A stretch of 64,000 nt of DNA from SKVR01 sp964453995 (GCA_964453995.1 CAYVQC010000014.1:13538-77537); one strand, 5' to 3'; counted from the stretch's first letter, positions 47,333 through 56,773 are shown. The notes: a model not told the origin generated them from the letters alone. Made by a program: numbers and translations.

Positions 47333-49267
47333 ATGAGCAAAGCAGTAAAGATTCTCATGGTGGAAGACCTGCCGTCTGATGCCATGCTGAATGAGTACCA
47401 GGTAAAGAAGACCCTTACCAACTATGAGCTGAAAGTGGTTGAAACGCGCGAGGCGTTCATTGACCTGTTGGAAAACTGGGCTCCCGACCTGGTGATCTCT
47501 GATTATCAGCTCCCCTCATTCGATGGGCTAGCTGCCCTGGAAATTGTGCTGGAGAAAACCCCGGTAACCCCCCTTATCATTGTTACCGGATCGCAAAACG
47601 AGGATACGGCTGTGGAGTGCATGAAAGCCGGTGCTACAGACTACGTCATAAAAGAGCACATCAAACGCCTTGGGCCAGCCATAAAAAATGCCCTGAAACA
47701 AAAGGAGATCCGCATCAACAGTATGAGAATGCAGAAAATGCTCGAAGAGAGTGAGGAAAAATTCCGAAGCCTTTTCCAGAATCATGCTGCCGTAAAGCTG
47801 ATCATTGACCCTGACAGTGGCAATATCATAGATGCCAACCCTGCCGCAGCAAGATTTTATGGCTGGAGCGTAGAAGAACTGAAAAACATGAATATTTCCC
47901 AGATCAACATTGGCAGTCCGGAACAGATCAGAAACGACCTGAAAGCGGCCAAAGAACTAGATGTTTTAAAGTTCAAGTTTCAACACCGCAAAGCCAACGG
48001 GAAAGAGGTCGATGTGGAAGTTTTTTCCAGCGAAGTAACCATTGCAGGAAAGGCCTATTTGCACTCTATTGTACACGACATTACGGAAAAAGAAAAGCTG
48101 GAAAGGAAAATTGCCATTGCAGAGCAGGCAGTACAATTCAAACAAAAATTCCTGGCCGATATGAGCCATGAGATTCGTACACCGCTCACTGCCATCATGG
48201 GGGTTATTGATCTGCTTACCAACTCGGTAAAAGATGAGCACCATAAGGAACAGATGGAGATTCTGAAAAATACCGGCGAAAACCTTATGGAGATTGTAAA
48301 CCAGGTGCTGGATTACTCCAAGATACAAGCAGGAAAACTCGACCTGAAATTCTCTGTCTTTGACCTTGGCGACCTGCTCAGAAAATCGGTTGTTTTTTAC
48401 AGCAGTACCTGCAATGATAATGTTCAGATCCGCCTGGATTATACTGCCCCGGGCCTTCCGGTATACATAAAAGCAGATAAGCAAAGGCTTACGCAGGTAA
48501 TCAACAACCTGGTGGGTAACGCCGTGAAATTTACCCACGAAGGCGAAATCGTACTGAAAGCTTCTGTTTCTCCCCTGCCTGATCATTCCTATCACAAAAG
48601 CCCTGCAGAATACGACACCTGTATTAAGATTGAAGTTAAAGATACCGGCATTGGTATTGATCTTCAGATGCAGAAAGCTCTCTTTAAACCTTTTGTACAA
48701 TTGCAGGAAGTGGATAATAATATCTACAGGGGTACAGGCTTGGGTCTTTCCATATCCAGCCAGCTGGTAACTCTTCATGGGGGAGAAATTGGAGTAGACA
48801 GTACTCCGGGCAAAGGAAGCACTTTCTGGTTTACTTTCCTGGCCAAAAAGGAAGAGAATCTTCCGGCAGATACTTCCACAGAGCATGGTAATAAAAATAA
48901 AACAATAAGCCATTTGAATATTTTACTGGCTGAGGATAAGATATTCAATCAAAAAGTGATCTCTCTCATGCTCACCCACATGGGACATAATGTCGTGGCG
49001 GTATGTAATGGAGAGGAAGTGTTGAAATTTTACCAACCCGGCGCCTTCGACCTTATCTTAATGGACATACAGATGCCCGTCATGGATGGCATTACCGCTA
49101 CCAAAAAACTAAAAGCCTCATACAATGACCTACCCCCCGTTGTGGGTCTCAGCGCCAATGCCTTTGAAGGTGAAAAGGAGAAATATTTATCGCAGGGAAT
49201 GGACGATTATATCACCAAACCCCTGCGAAAAGAAGAATTTGAAGAAATGACGCGAAGATGGTTTTAA
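47333..49267 (+). CDS. Hybrid histidine kinase (REC-PAS-HisKA-HATPase-REC)
   Basis: A 644-residue cytoplasmic kinase. An N-terminal receiver (acceptor Asp57 in VISDYQLPS) is followed by a PAS domain (about 135-245), HisKA with His279 in MSHEIRTPLTAIMG, an ATPase domain (about 375-505, N box QVINNLVGNAVKFTHEG, later GTGLGLSISSQLV) and a C-terminal receiver (acceptor Asp578 in ILMDIQMPVMDG). No transmembrane segment is seen, so its signal comes from inside or by phosphotransfer. It lies 15 bases after the response regulator and is the third gene of a phosphorelay operon. No DNA-binding output protein is encoded nearby. Confidence 0.95.
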   Translation: MSKAVKILMVEDLPSDAMLNEYQVKKTLTNYELKVVETREAFIDLLENWAPDLVISDYQLPSFDGLAALEIVLEKTPVTPLIIVTGSQNEDTAVECMKAGATDYVIKEHIKRLGPAIKNALKQKEIRINSMRMQKMLEESEEKFRSLFQNHAAVKLIIDPDSGNIIDANPAAARFYGWSVEELKNMNISQINIGSPEQIRNDLKAAKELDVLKFKFQHRKANGKEVDVEVFSSEVTIAGKAYLHSIVHDITEKEKLERKIAIAEQAVQFKQKFLADMSHEIRTPLTAIMGVIDLLTNSVKDEHHKEQMEILKNTGENLMEIVNQVLDYSKIQAGKLDLKFSVFDLGDLLRKSVVFYSSTCNDNVQIRLDYTAPGLPVYIKADKQRLTQVINNLVGNAVKFTHEGEIVLKASVSPLPDHSYHKSPAEYDTCIKIEVKDTGIGIDLQMQKALFKPFVQLQEVDNNIYRGTGLGLSISSQLVTLHGGEIGVDSTPGKGSTFWFTFLAKKEENLPADTSTEHGNKNKTISHLNILLAEDKIFNQKVISLMLTHMGHNVVAVCNGEEVLKFYQPGAFDLILMDIQMPVMDGITATKKLKASYNDLPPVVGLSANAFEGEKEKYLSQGMDDYITKPLRKEEFEEMTRRWF

Positions 49268-49315
49268 ACCCCGCAGGATTTTACACCGCCCCATTTCCAC
49301 GGTAATCCTATCAGC

Positions 49316-52231
49316 CTACCACTTAATCATTTTTACTGCCTTTGGGGTATTATTTTCGTTCAGCAGAAAGACCATGTAAACCCCCGAAGGAAGATCCCGG
49401 GTTTGAAAACTGTCTGATTCAGATCCATTGAGATATTTTTGAAGTACTACCTGCCCGTATATATTGGTCATTACAACCTGTTTTACAGCTGTTACATTTT
49501 CAATTGTAATGATATCCGAAAAAGGATTGGGAAAAATGAAAGGGTTTGTTCCGGCCCACTGATCAGTTGCAGATACAATTGAAAATATAGCCGAAAACAG
49601 CACATGTTGGTCAGGCATAATAAAATAAAATTCGCTTTGGTCGGTAATATAACTTCCCTCAAAGTCAACCCATTTTTCAAAGACAAAGCCATCAAAAGCG
49701 CTGGCAGAAACCATTACATGTTGACCTGCAGTATATATGCCAGCTCCTGTAACTGTTCCGGCACCATGAGGATAAACCCTGCCAGAGAGCAAATACCAAC
49801 CTGTTGATACATTATGCTCTCCCGGGGATTGTTGCCAGGCGAGGTAAGGATATGTTTTATATTCTTCGATTTTCCAGGTGAATTCAAAATCCCAGTTTTC
49901 AAAGCTCTCCTGCATCAGCATTTCCTGGGTGTTCATTCCCACTCCTCCTGCACTTGTTTCTGTTCCCGAAGTTTCGATATCCCAATAGCTGTTCTCAACC
50001 AGTTGTGTTCCATCACCAAAACCCACTAAACCTGATTTTATATAATTACCCCCCACAACCCCTTTGGCATAGCTGTTTTTAATAATTGCCTGTGAAGAGA
50101 TGTTTCCAATTAATCCGCCTGAATAGTTGTTTCCTGAAATTATTCCTGTTGCATAACAGTTTTCCGTTACTCCGCCATTTTGCCAACCCAGGAGTCCGCC
50201 GGCATCGTTGATCAGACAACTTACTGTAACATTGGAATAACAGCCATGAATTTCTGATTCGGAAACCATACCTATCAATCCACCGGCATGAATCGACCCG
50301 GTAAGGATATTCCCTGTTACAGAACATGCAGATACCTGTGAAAGATACGCACTGCCTGCCAACCCTCCGGAAATGGCATAGGAAGTAATATCAACATCAA
50401 CCAGATGAACATTGGTAATGGTGGCATCACTAATCTGACCAAACAAACCCAGATAGTATCCATCATCAGGTTTATTGGCATAAAGATTTCTTATGGTAAA
50501 GCCACCACCGTCATATTTTCCTGTAAAAGGGAGAATATAATCACCAATAGGAATCCATCCTTCATATTTATCGAATCGTGGAAATGACAGATCAATGTCC
50601 TGAACCTGGATATAATGGGCGGCGGGTTCCTGTCGTACAGTAAATAATTCTATCATGTCCGAGATCTGGTAAGGATTTGTTTCTGAACCATCTCCCACAG
50701 CAATTCCGGGTGTGGGAAATGCTTTAAGTTTCAAGGGGAGAGATGCCTCATTGGTAGCATATATTGCTGAGATTTGATAAGTGTAGTATTGCAAATTTTC
50801 TACGCTTTCATCCAGATAATGCACACTGGAGGGATTAAGAACCTGGATCAACGTGTCATCCCGGTAAAGCATAAACCCCAGGTGTTGGCCCATAGAGGGG
50901 ACCTGCCATTCCAGCAAAATCTGGTTGTCATCTGGTGTGGCAGTAAAACTACCAGGTGTAAGCACCAGGGGAGGATAATTACAATCCATGGGGTTTTCCT
51001 GGTAAATGAAGTAAGGATAGCTCTCATTTTCTATGATCTGCCAGGTATTCTCAAAATCCCAGCCATCATAGAAGGCTTGGGTGATCATTTGCTGGGTAAC
51101 CGCCGGTGTTCCCCCATGGGAAGTCAGGTGAGCTGATGATTCTACGTTCCAGAAAGACGAGGTAATATCGACGTCCTCCTCATTTCCTAAAAGCCCTCCC
51201 AACATATGATCGTGATTGTAAAAAGAACTGATTTTGCCCAGGCCATAAGAATTACTAATACTTCCGGAAGCCATTGCACCTACCAGTCCACCTCCCCACA
51301 AGTCTAAATCCACCCTACCGGAAGCATAGCAGTTTAAGATGGTGCTGTTCGATAAACTGTAGCCTGCTAAGCCACCCCCCAGGCGATGAGCAAGGATATT
51401 ACCTGAGGCAAAACAATTCTCAACCAGACCGGAATTCTGGATTACACCCACAAGGCCTCCCACAGATATTAAACCATTTACATTTCCAGTGGCATAACAG
51501 TTTATAATGGTACCTCCATTGTTGGCACCGGCCAGCCCCCCAACATAGATTCCATTGCTACAATGGACCTCTGCAGAAGACCATGAATGGGTAATGCTGT
51601 TATTATTCCACCCCACAAGCCCACCAATTCGTCCATCATCATGAGATGATTCAATTATACCCGTTGAAAAACAATGGGAAATAAACCCGGTATCATTCAA
51701 CCCCACAAGAATGCCTGCCCGGCTTCCATTGTCTGTAATATGCGCATCAACAATACCCAGGTTCTTTATTATCCCGTTGTTGTAGCCAATAAAGCCCTGG
51801 TATTGTAAGGCATACCTGTCTATCTTCAGGCCCGAAATAATCTTGCCATTTCCATCATATATCCCTGAAAATGGGTTTTCCTCTGTACCCAGGGGTATCC
51901 AGCCCATTCCGCCAAACCAGGAGTCGGGTTCTGTGGCATCAATGTTTTCCATTTGAAGATAATTCTTATCCCAATGCAAGGGGTTTTCATAAATCCAGAT
52001 AAGATTATAGGAGTTCACAACCAGGAAAGGGTCTTCCGGGGTTCCGCTTCCGGCCGGGGGTTCACCTAAAGTAAGGCGGTTCATTCCGCAGATTATCGGT
52101 TCCTTTTCACCTTCAAAACAACATGTGATTTCTTCGTGTGAGAGATTCACTTCCAGGTGTGGAGGTACAATCTGGCCATGGGCAAACATCGTTGCGGCCA
52201 ATACAATCATAAATAAAATCAACTTTTTCAT
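49316..52231 (-). CDS. Secreted GLUG-repeat protein with T9SS sorting domain
   Basis: A 971-residue exported protein. The signal peptide is KKLILFMIVLAATMFAHG. Two blocks of GLUG-type repeats (about residues 165-350 and 610-740) carry units such as GGLVGWNNNSITHSW and GGLAGANNGGTIINCYATG, which form beta-helix-like surfaces. Between them is a fibronectin-III-like domain (about 415-500). An InlB-like divergent repeat (GFVFEKWVDFEG, near 825-885) and a T9SS type A sorting domain (FIFPNPFSDIITIE, ending KAVKMIKW) complete the protein. GLUG repeats are found in adhesins and some IgA peptidases, but no protease motif is visible. It is transcribed alone, convergent with the hybrid kinase gene. Confidence 0.88.
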   Translation of the reverse strand: MKKLILFMIVLAATMFAHGQIVPPHLEVNLSHEEITCCFEGEKEPIICGMNRLTLGEPPAGSGTPEDPFLVVNSYNLIWIYENPLHWDKNYLQMENIDATEPDSWFGGMGWIPLGTEENPFSGIYDGNGKIISGLKIDRYALQYQGFIGYNNGIIKNLGIVDAHITDNGSRAGILVGLNDTGFISHCFSTGIIESSHDDGRIGGLVGWNNNSITHSWSSAEVHCSNGIYVGGLAGANNGGTIINCYATGNVNGLISVGGLVGVIQNSGLVENCFASGNILAHRLGGGLAGYSLSNSTILNCYASGRVDLDLWGGGLVGAMASGSISNSYGLGKISSFYNHDHMLGGLLGNEEDVDITSSFWNVESSAHLTSHGGTPAVTQQMITQAFYDGWDFENTWQIIENESYPYFIYQENPMDCNYPPLVLTPGSFTATPDDNQILLEWQVPSMGQHLGFMLYRDDTLIQVLNPSSVHYLDESVENLQYYTYQISAIYATNEASLPLKLKAFPTPGIAVGDGSETNPYQISDMIELFTVRQEPAAHYIQVQDIDLSFPRFDKYEGWIPIGDYILPFTGKYDGGGFTIRNLYANKPDDGYYLGLFGQISDATITNVHLVDVDITSYAISGGLAGSAYLSQVSACSVTGNILTGSIHAGGLIGMVSESEIHGCYSNVTVSCLINDAGGLLGWQNGGVTENCYATGIISGNNYSGGLIGNISSQAIIKNSYAKGVVGGNYIKSGLVGFGDGTQLVENSYWDIETSGTETSAGGVGMNTQEMLMQESFENWDFEFTWKIEEYKTYPYLAWQQSPGEHNVSTGWYLLSGRVYPHGAGTVTGAGIYTAGQHVMVSASAFDGFVFEKWVDFEGSYITDQSEFYFIMPDQHVLFSAIFSIVSATDQWAGTNPFIFPNPFSDIITIENVTAVKQVVMTNIYGQVVLQKYLNGSESDSFQTRDLPSGVYMVFLLNENNTPKAVKMIKW

Positions 52232-52770
52232 AGGAGATTAGTTTGGTTATGCCATTAGGTTTACAAAACTCTCTTCTTAAGCCAGGCTGATCGAATGTTG
52301 CTTTGGAGTGGGAGGACCTGCAGTGCAATTACATACCTGAGAAACGCTGTGGGCTAAGGTATTTTTGCAATTAATTCACATCAGTATCAAAAAAATCAGA
52401 AATGCATTTTCTGTGTAGAGGCTCCGTTGCGAAGATTCTGCAATGGGATTGTAATGATTTACCACATAACAACTTAGAAAATCGTAATAAAAGGAGGTAG
52501 TCGAAAAATCCTTTCCAGGATAAAAAATGGCTGTGAAAAAATCAGGGATTTTAAAAGGAAATTTTGGAAAATTCTCTCAAAATCCGCGCAAACTGTGTTT
52601 TCCTAAAAAAATGAAAAGTATATCTAAATTTACTGTTAAAAGTCGGCATTATTTTTTAAAGAACCAAATAAAAATATGATTATCAGCAATTTTGCCAAAT
52701 TCCATCAACCCGGATGATCGGGTCACGAAAAAAGATTTTTAAAAAAATCCCCACTGAATAGAAAATCCAT
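52232..52770. other. Divergent non-coding region of about 540 bases
   Basis: Between the GLUG protein (minus) and the membrane protein gene (plus). It is AT-rich towards the right. A TATTTTTG at about 52360 on the plus strand has no gene behind it. No RNA, repeat or small gene was recognised. Confidence 0.4.
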
Positions 52771-52795
52771 TAACTTTGCATCTCAAAGTACTTTT
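52771..52795 (+). promoter_or_regulatory. Promoter box overlapped by dyad operator, copy 1
   Basis: TAACTTTG (52771-52778) is an exact -7 box. Its ACTTTG (52773-52778) pairs with CAAAGT (52784-52789) across five bases, and CAAAGT also joins ACTTT to make the palindrome AAAGTACTTT. The same arrangement recurs before creD. A regulator bound here would cover the promoter. Confidence 0.7.
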
Positions 52796-52806
52796 ATTTT
52801 GTCAAT

Positions 52807-53472
52807 ATGGAACAAAAAAACGAACACCTGGAGAGCATACGCGAAATCCGTTCCATCATGGAGCGGTCAACACAGTTTATTTCCCTTAGCGGTTTATCAG
52901 GAGTATTTGCAGGTATCACCGCTTTGCTGGGAGCACTGGCAGTATTTCTGTATGGCAGGGGATACCTTTACCTTAAGGCAGGAACCAATGCCACGTATGG
53001 AGAAGGAGGGTTTGAAAAACTGGCCGGTCAGCCGGAGTTTGTCACTTTTACGCTGGCTACGGGTTTTATCGTTCTTATTGTGGCCTTACTGGTTGCTTAT
53101 TATTTCACCCACCGCAATGCAAAACGCAAAGGAATGAAGGTATGGAACCCCAGTGCCAGGAGAATGATCATTAATCTATCTATCCCCCTGCTGGCAGGCG
53201 GTATATTTTGCATTTTGCTCATCCACCACGACCTGTTTGTTCTTGTGGCTCCCGCAACACTTATCTTTTATGGCCTTGCCCTGGTAAATGCCAGCAAATA
53301 CACTGTAACCGATATTCGCTACCTGGGGTTGCTGGAAATAACACTTGGCCTGGTGGGCTCATGGTGGACAGGCTATGGACTTATGCTCTGGGCTGTTGGA
53401 TTTGGACTGTTGCATATTCTTTACGGATCATTAATGTACCTGAAATATGAAAGACCTACTGGCCGGACTTAA
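52807..53472 (+). CDS. Unknown four- to six-TM membrane protein of the creD regulon
   Basis: A 221-residue inner-membrane protein not recognised by family name. A soluble N-terminus of about 25 residues (EQKNEHLESIREIRSIMERS) precedes about six hydrophobic segments, including FVTFTLATGFIVLIVALLVAYYF and MIINLSIPLLAGGIFCILLIHH. Its last codons overlap the start of the winged-helix regulator by 26 bases, so the two are cotranscribed and probably coupled. Small membrane proteins of this type often accompany winged-helix regulators in Bacteroidota. Here the pair is followed by creD under a matching operator. Its role could be sensing or envelope maintenance; this is inference from context. Confidence 0.85.
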   Translation: MEQKNEHLESIREIRSIMERSTQFISLSGLSGVFAGITALLGALAVFLYGRGYLYLKAGTNATYGEGGFEKLAGQPEFVTFTLATGFIVLIVALLVAYYFTHRNAKRKGMKVWNPSARRMIINLSIPLLAGGIFCILLIHHDLFVLVAPATLIFYGLALVNASKYTVTDIRYLGLLEITLGLVGSWWTGYGLMLWAVGFGLLHILYGSLMYLKYERPTGRT

Positions 53473-53746
53473 CAAAAACTTCGAAAACCGCATCCGGCTG
53501 GGTGTAATGTCGGTACTACTGGTAAATGACTGGGTAGACTTCAGCACCCTTAAGGAAACCCTTGACCTTACTGACGGAAACCTCGCCAGCCACATCAAGG
53601 CGCTGGAAAAGGAAAACTATATTGAAGTGAAAAAACAATTTCTCGGTAATAAGCCCAATACCAGCTACAGGGCAACCCTGGAGGGCAGAAAAGCTTTTGA
53701 AGAACATTTGAAAGCGCTGGAAAATATCATCAACTCTAATCAATAA
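53447..53746 (+). CDS. Winged-helix transcriptional regulator
   Basis: A 99-residue DNA-binding protein that is almost entirely one winged helix of the MarR/ArsR-like HTH type (RIRLGVMSVLLVNDWVDFSTLKETLDLTDGNLASHIKALEKENYIEVKKQFLGNKPNTSYRATLEGRKAFEEHL region, described here by its ends: RIRLGVMSVLL, GNLASHIKALEKE and TSYRATLEGRKAF). It lacks metal-binding cysteines. It overlaps the upstream membrane protein gene by 26 bases. The dyad ACTTTG-N5-CAAAGT lies before its own operon and before creD, so it is the natural candidate to bind both sites and repress itself and creD. Confidence 0.92.
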   Translation: MKDLLAGLNKNFENRIRLGVMSVLLVNDWVDFSTLKETLDLTDGNLASHIKALEKENYIEVKKQFLGNKPNTSYRATLEGRKAFEEHLKALENIINSNQ

Positions 53747-53762
53747 ATTTTTTTAACCCTTT

Positions 53763-53785
53763 ACTTTGTATTTCAAAGTACTTTT
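53763..53785 (+). promoter_or_regulatory. Dyad operator before creD, copy 2
   Basis: ACTTTG (53763-53768) and CAAAGT (53774-53779) are separated by five bases and followed by ACTTTTT, as in copy 1. Fifteen of the surrounding bases, including TTTCAAAGTACTTTT-like, match the first copy closely. The site lies 17 bases after the regulator stop and about 15 bases before the creD ATG. Confidence 0.7.
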
Positions 53786-53799
53786 TAACACAAAAAATT

Positions 53800-55140
53800 A
53801 TGAAAGAACAACCCACCACATTCCTTGAGAGAAACTCCCTGGTGATCAAGATCATCGTTATTGGATTTTTGTCACTTATCCTGCTCATTCCCATGCAGAT
53901 GATCCGCTCGCTGATTATGGAACGAAAAGAAAGACAAAATGAAGCCCTGCAAGACATAACCTCCAGCTGGGCAGGGAGTCAGCAAATCACAGGGCCATTG
54001 CTTATGGTACCCTACACCTATTCTGAATATGATGCTGAAAAGCAGAAACAAAATCTTTACAAAGGACAAAAATGGTTCCTACCCGAAGACCTGAAAATTG
54101 AAGCCCATGTAGTGCCCGAGATCAGGAAAAGGGGACTGTTTAAGGTGGTGGTGTACACTACGGTGGTTCAGCTGGAGGGGTATTTCAATGAACCCCGGTT
54201 TGACCAGGAAAACAGCAACCTGCAGGCAGACTGGCAAAATGCATTCGGAATCATCGGCATTTCTGAGCTGCGCGGAATAAAAGAACCGGTAAAGTTTACA
54301 TGGAATGAAAAAAGCAAGCTCAGCACGTCGGGGGCATCCTTCGCAAGCATCAAATCAGGGATCATTATAAAAGATCTGATAGAGAAGCCGGAGCCTGATA
54401 AAAAATACCATTTCACCGCCGAGATCCATCTGAATGGTTCCCAAAGTATCAGCTTTGCCAGCACCGGTAAGATCACCCGGGCAAGGGTTACATCAACATG
54501 GAACAACCCTGGCTTTGACGGAGCCTTTCTGCCCGCAACACATGACGTGCGTGATGAGGGTTTCACCGCAGAATGGCAGGTACTGGAACTGAACAGGAAC
54601 TATGCACAGCAGGGAACCCATGACAATATCAATTTTGATGCATCGGCTTTTGGGGTTAGTTTGCTCATTCCGGTGGAAACGTACCTCGTTACAGAACGAT
54701 CCATGAAATATGCTATTCTTTTCATCTTACTTACCTTCTCCCTTTTCTTCTTCATCGAAACCCTCAAAAAACTGAAGGTTCATCCTGTACATTACGCCCT
54801 GGTTGGCCTGGGTTTGATTCTTTTCTACCTTTTGCTCCTCTCCCTTTCCGAACATATTGGTTTCGGGCCGGCATACCTGATTGCCAGTGCAGGAATTATC
54901 GGGATGATCGGGACTTACTCCCGGGCAATCTTTAAAAACAAGAGCATTACCCTTCTCATGCTGGTTTATATGACGATCATATACTCCATACTATTCGTGC
55001 TGCTGCAACTTCAGGATTATGCCCTGCTGGTGGGAAGTATTATGCTCTTCATTATCCTGGGTGTATTCATGTATTTCTCCGGAAAAATTGACTGGTACAG
55101 ATCGGGGGCTGGTGCAACAACGATCAATGATGCACCATAA
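53800..55140 (+). CDS. creD: CreD family cell envelope protein
   Basis: A 446-residue inner-membrane protein of the CreD family, linked in Gammaproteobacteria to envelope integrity and beta-lactam response under the CreBC system. One N-terminal membrane segment (VIKIIVIGFLSLILLIPMQMI) is followed by a periplasmic domain of about 260 residues (with ITGPLLMVPYTYSE, FDGAFLPATHDVRDEGFTAEWQVLELNRN) and about six C-terminal segments (YAILFILLTFSLFFFIETLKKLKVHPVHYALVGL). The order and motifs match CreD well. Here no CreBC pair is adjacent; instead a winged-helix regulator and its operator precede the gene. A strong hairpin terminator follows. Confidence 0.93.
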   Translation: MKEQPTTFLERNSLVIKIIVIGFLSLILLIPMQMIRSLIMERKERQNEALQDITSSWAGSQQITGPLLMVPYTYSEYDAEKQKQNLYKGQKWFLPEDLKIEAHVVPEIRKRGLFKVVVYTTVVQLEGYFNEPRFDQENSNLQADWQNAFGIIGISELRGIKEPVKFTWNEKSKLSTSGASFASIKSGIIIKDLIEKPEPDKKYHFTAEIHLNGSQSISFASTGKITRARVTSTWNNPGFDGAFLPATHDVRDEGFTAEWQVLELNRNYAQQGTHDNINFDASAFGVSLLIPVETYLVTERSMKYAILFILLTFSLFFFIETLKKLKVHPVHYALVGLGLILFYLLLLSLSEHIGFGPAYLIASAGIIGMIGTYSRAIFKNKSITLLMLVYMTIIYSILFVLLQLQDYALLVGSIMLFIILGVFMYFSGKIDWYRSGAGATTINDAP

Positions 55141-55156
55141 ACAGCAAATTACCCCA

Positions 55157-55198
55157 AAAGCATTCCTGGTTTTTCGCCACCGGGAATGCTTTGTTTTA
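55157..55198 (+). terminator. Intrinsic terminator of creD
   Basis: Perfect 10-base arms AAAGCATTCC (55157-55166) and GGAATGCTTT (55183-55192) are followed by GTTTTATG. It lies 16 bases after the creD stop. Confidence 0.8.
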
Positions 55199-55276
55199 TG
55201 GGCAGTACTGGTTTCAGTAACTGTACAGATGCCCTCTGGTGCCCCGGGAGGCCACATGAAAAATCCTACCGAGATG

Positions 55277-56773
55277 CTATGCTGCCGGGGTGTCCTCATT
55301 CTTTTCCCTTACATCAAAAGCAAGGCATTCCCTTACTTTCTCAAGCCCTTCAGGATTATCGGCGAGCACCACAAGCTTGTCATTGGCTTCAATAACCGTA
55401 GAGCCGCTTGGTGTAAGGTATTTTCCGTTGCGTTGTATAATGGCAATGATGGTGTTTTTGGGAAAATGCAGGTCTACAATTTTTTTGTTTACGGCATAGC
55501 AATCTGGTAGTACAACAATTTCCTTCATGGCAGTTTTGGGATAATCTGCCATAAACTTTTCCACTTCAGATACCGGTTTCACCTTTTCAGGCAGGGCCAC
55601 ATGCAACCATTTGGCAAACAGCGACAGCGTAGTACCCTGAATCAGGACAGAGGTTACAGAAACGAAGAATACAATATTGAAGATCATATTTGCCTTATCG
55701 ATGCCCGCCAGCAAAGGATAGGTGGCAAAAACAATGGGCACAGCGCCTCTGAGACCCACCCAGGATATATACAGGCGTCTCCTGAATTTCATCCTGAAAA
55801 ACATCAGACTGAGCAAAACACCCACAGGCCGTGCCACCAGGATGAGGAATAGGGAAACCAGCAGTCCTACCCCAATAAAAGGCACCACCTGCGAAGGAAA
55901 AACCAGCAGCCCCAGGGTAAGGAATAGCACAATCTGCATCAACCAGGCCAATCCATCATACATCCTCATGATGGTCTTTTTGTGGATCAGATCCTGGTTG
56001 CCCAGGTAAACAGCACTGATGTAAATGGCCAGAAAACCATTTCCTCCCATTACGTCGGTGGCAGAAAAGATGATGAACATAAGGGCAATGGACAATACGG
56101 GGTACAATCCTTCAAATCCCAGGTCAATTTTATTGATGACGAATTTGCTCAACCGGCCAAAGACATATCCTGCCAGGCCTCCCACAAGCATTTGCTGTAA
56201 AATTACCGGGATCATGGCTACAATACCCTGGTCCTGGTTTACCACCAGGTTGAGAAAAACAATTACCAGCACAAAAGCCATCGGATCATTGCTCCCGCTC
56301 TCCATTTCCAGGGTGGGCCGGAGGCTGCCTTTCAAGGCAAGGCTTTTGGAGCGCAAAATGGAAAAAACGGCAGCAGCATCTGTAGAGGAAACAATAGAAC
56401 CAAGAAGCATGCTTTCGTAAATGGTAAAATCAGTGATGAGCCACACAAAAGTACCCAGCGACACCGCAGTGAGAAGAACCCCCACCGTTGACAACAGTAT
56501 CCCTTGTTTTACCACCGGCCTTACCGTTTTCCAACTGGTATCCAAGCCACCGGAGAAAAGAATGAAATTAAGTGAAACGATACCTATAAACTGGGCTATT
56601 TGCGGATCGCTGAATTCAATACCTATTATCCCCTCAGAGCCTGCCAGCATCCCTATACCCAAAAACAGCAACAAAGTGGGAACACCAAACCGGTAAGAAG
56701 TTTTTCCCGCGATGATACTCACAAACAATAATAAGGAACCGATCAGTAAGATATTCTCAATGGTAACAGTCAT
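55277..56773 (-). CDS. K+/H+ antiporter, CPA1/NhaP2 (CvrA) type
   Basis: A 498-residue antiporter. About 12 membrane segments span residues 1-390, with the CPA1 motifs SSTDAAAVFSILRSK and LEMESGSNDPMAFVLVIVFL (the ion-site Asp) and RPVGVLLSLMFFRMKFR. The C-terminal part (about residues 405-490) is a TrkA-C/RCK-C-like domain (LPDCYAVNKKIVDLHFPKNTIIAIIQRNGKYLTPSGSTVI), the feature that marks the NhaP2 branch exporting K+ against H+. It is convergent with creD and starts about 115 bases after the amino acid permease stop on the same strand. Confidence 0.92.
   Translation of the reverse strand: MTVTIENILLIGSLLLFVSIIAGKTSYRFGVPTLLLFLGIGMLAGSEGIIGIEFSDPQIAQFIGIVSLNFILFSGGLDTSWKTVRPVVKQGILLSTVGVLLTAVSLGTFVWLITDFTIYESMLLGSIVSSTDAAAVFSILRSKSLALKGSLRPTLEMESGSNDPMAFVLVIVFLNLVVNQDQGIVAMIPVILQQMLVGGLAGYVFGRLSKFVINKIDLGFEGLYPVLSIALMFIIFSATDVMGGNGFLAIYISAVYLGNQDLIHKKTIMRMYDGLAWLMQIVLFLTLGLLVFPSQVVPFIGVGLLVSLFLILVARPVGVLLSLMFFRMKFRRRLYISWVGLRGAVPIVFATYPLLAGIDKANMIFNIVFFVSVTSVLIQGTTLSLFAKWLHVALPEKVKPVSEVEKFMADYPKTAMKEIVVLPDCYAVNKKIVDLHFPKNTIIAIIQRNGKYLTPSGSTVIEANDKLVVLADNPEGLEKVRECLAFDVREKNEDTPAA

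Noticed and set aside
47966..48913. 315-codon minus-strand frame inside the hybrid kinase gene
   Set aside because: Antisense to conserved kinase domains; no family-like motifs.
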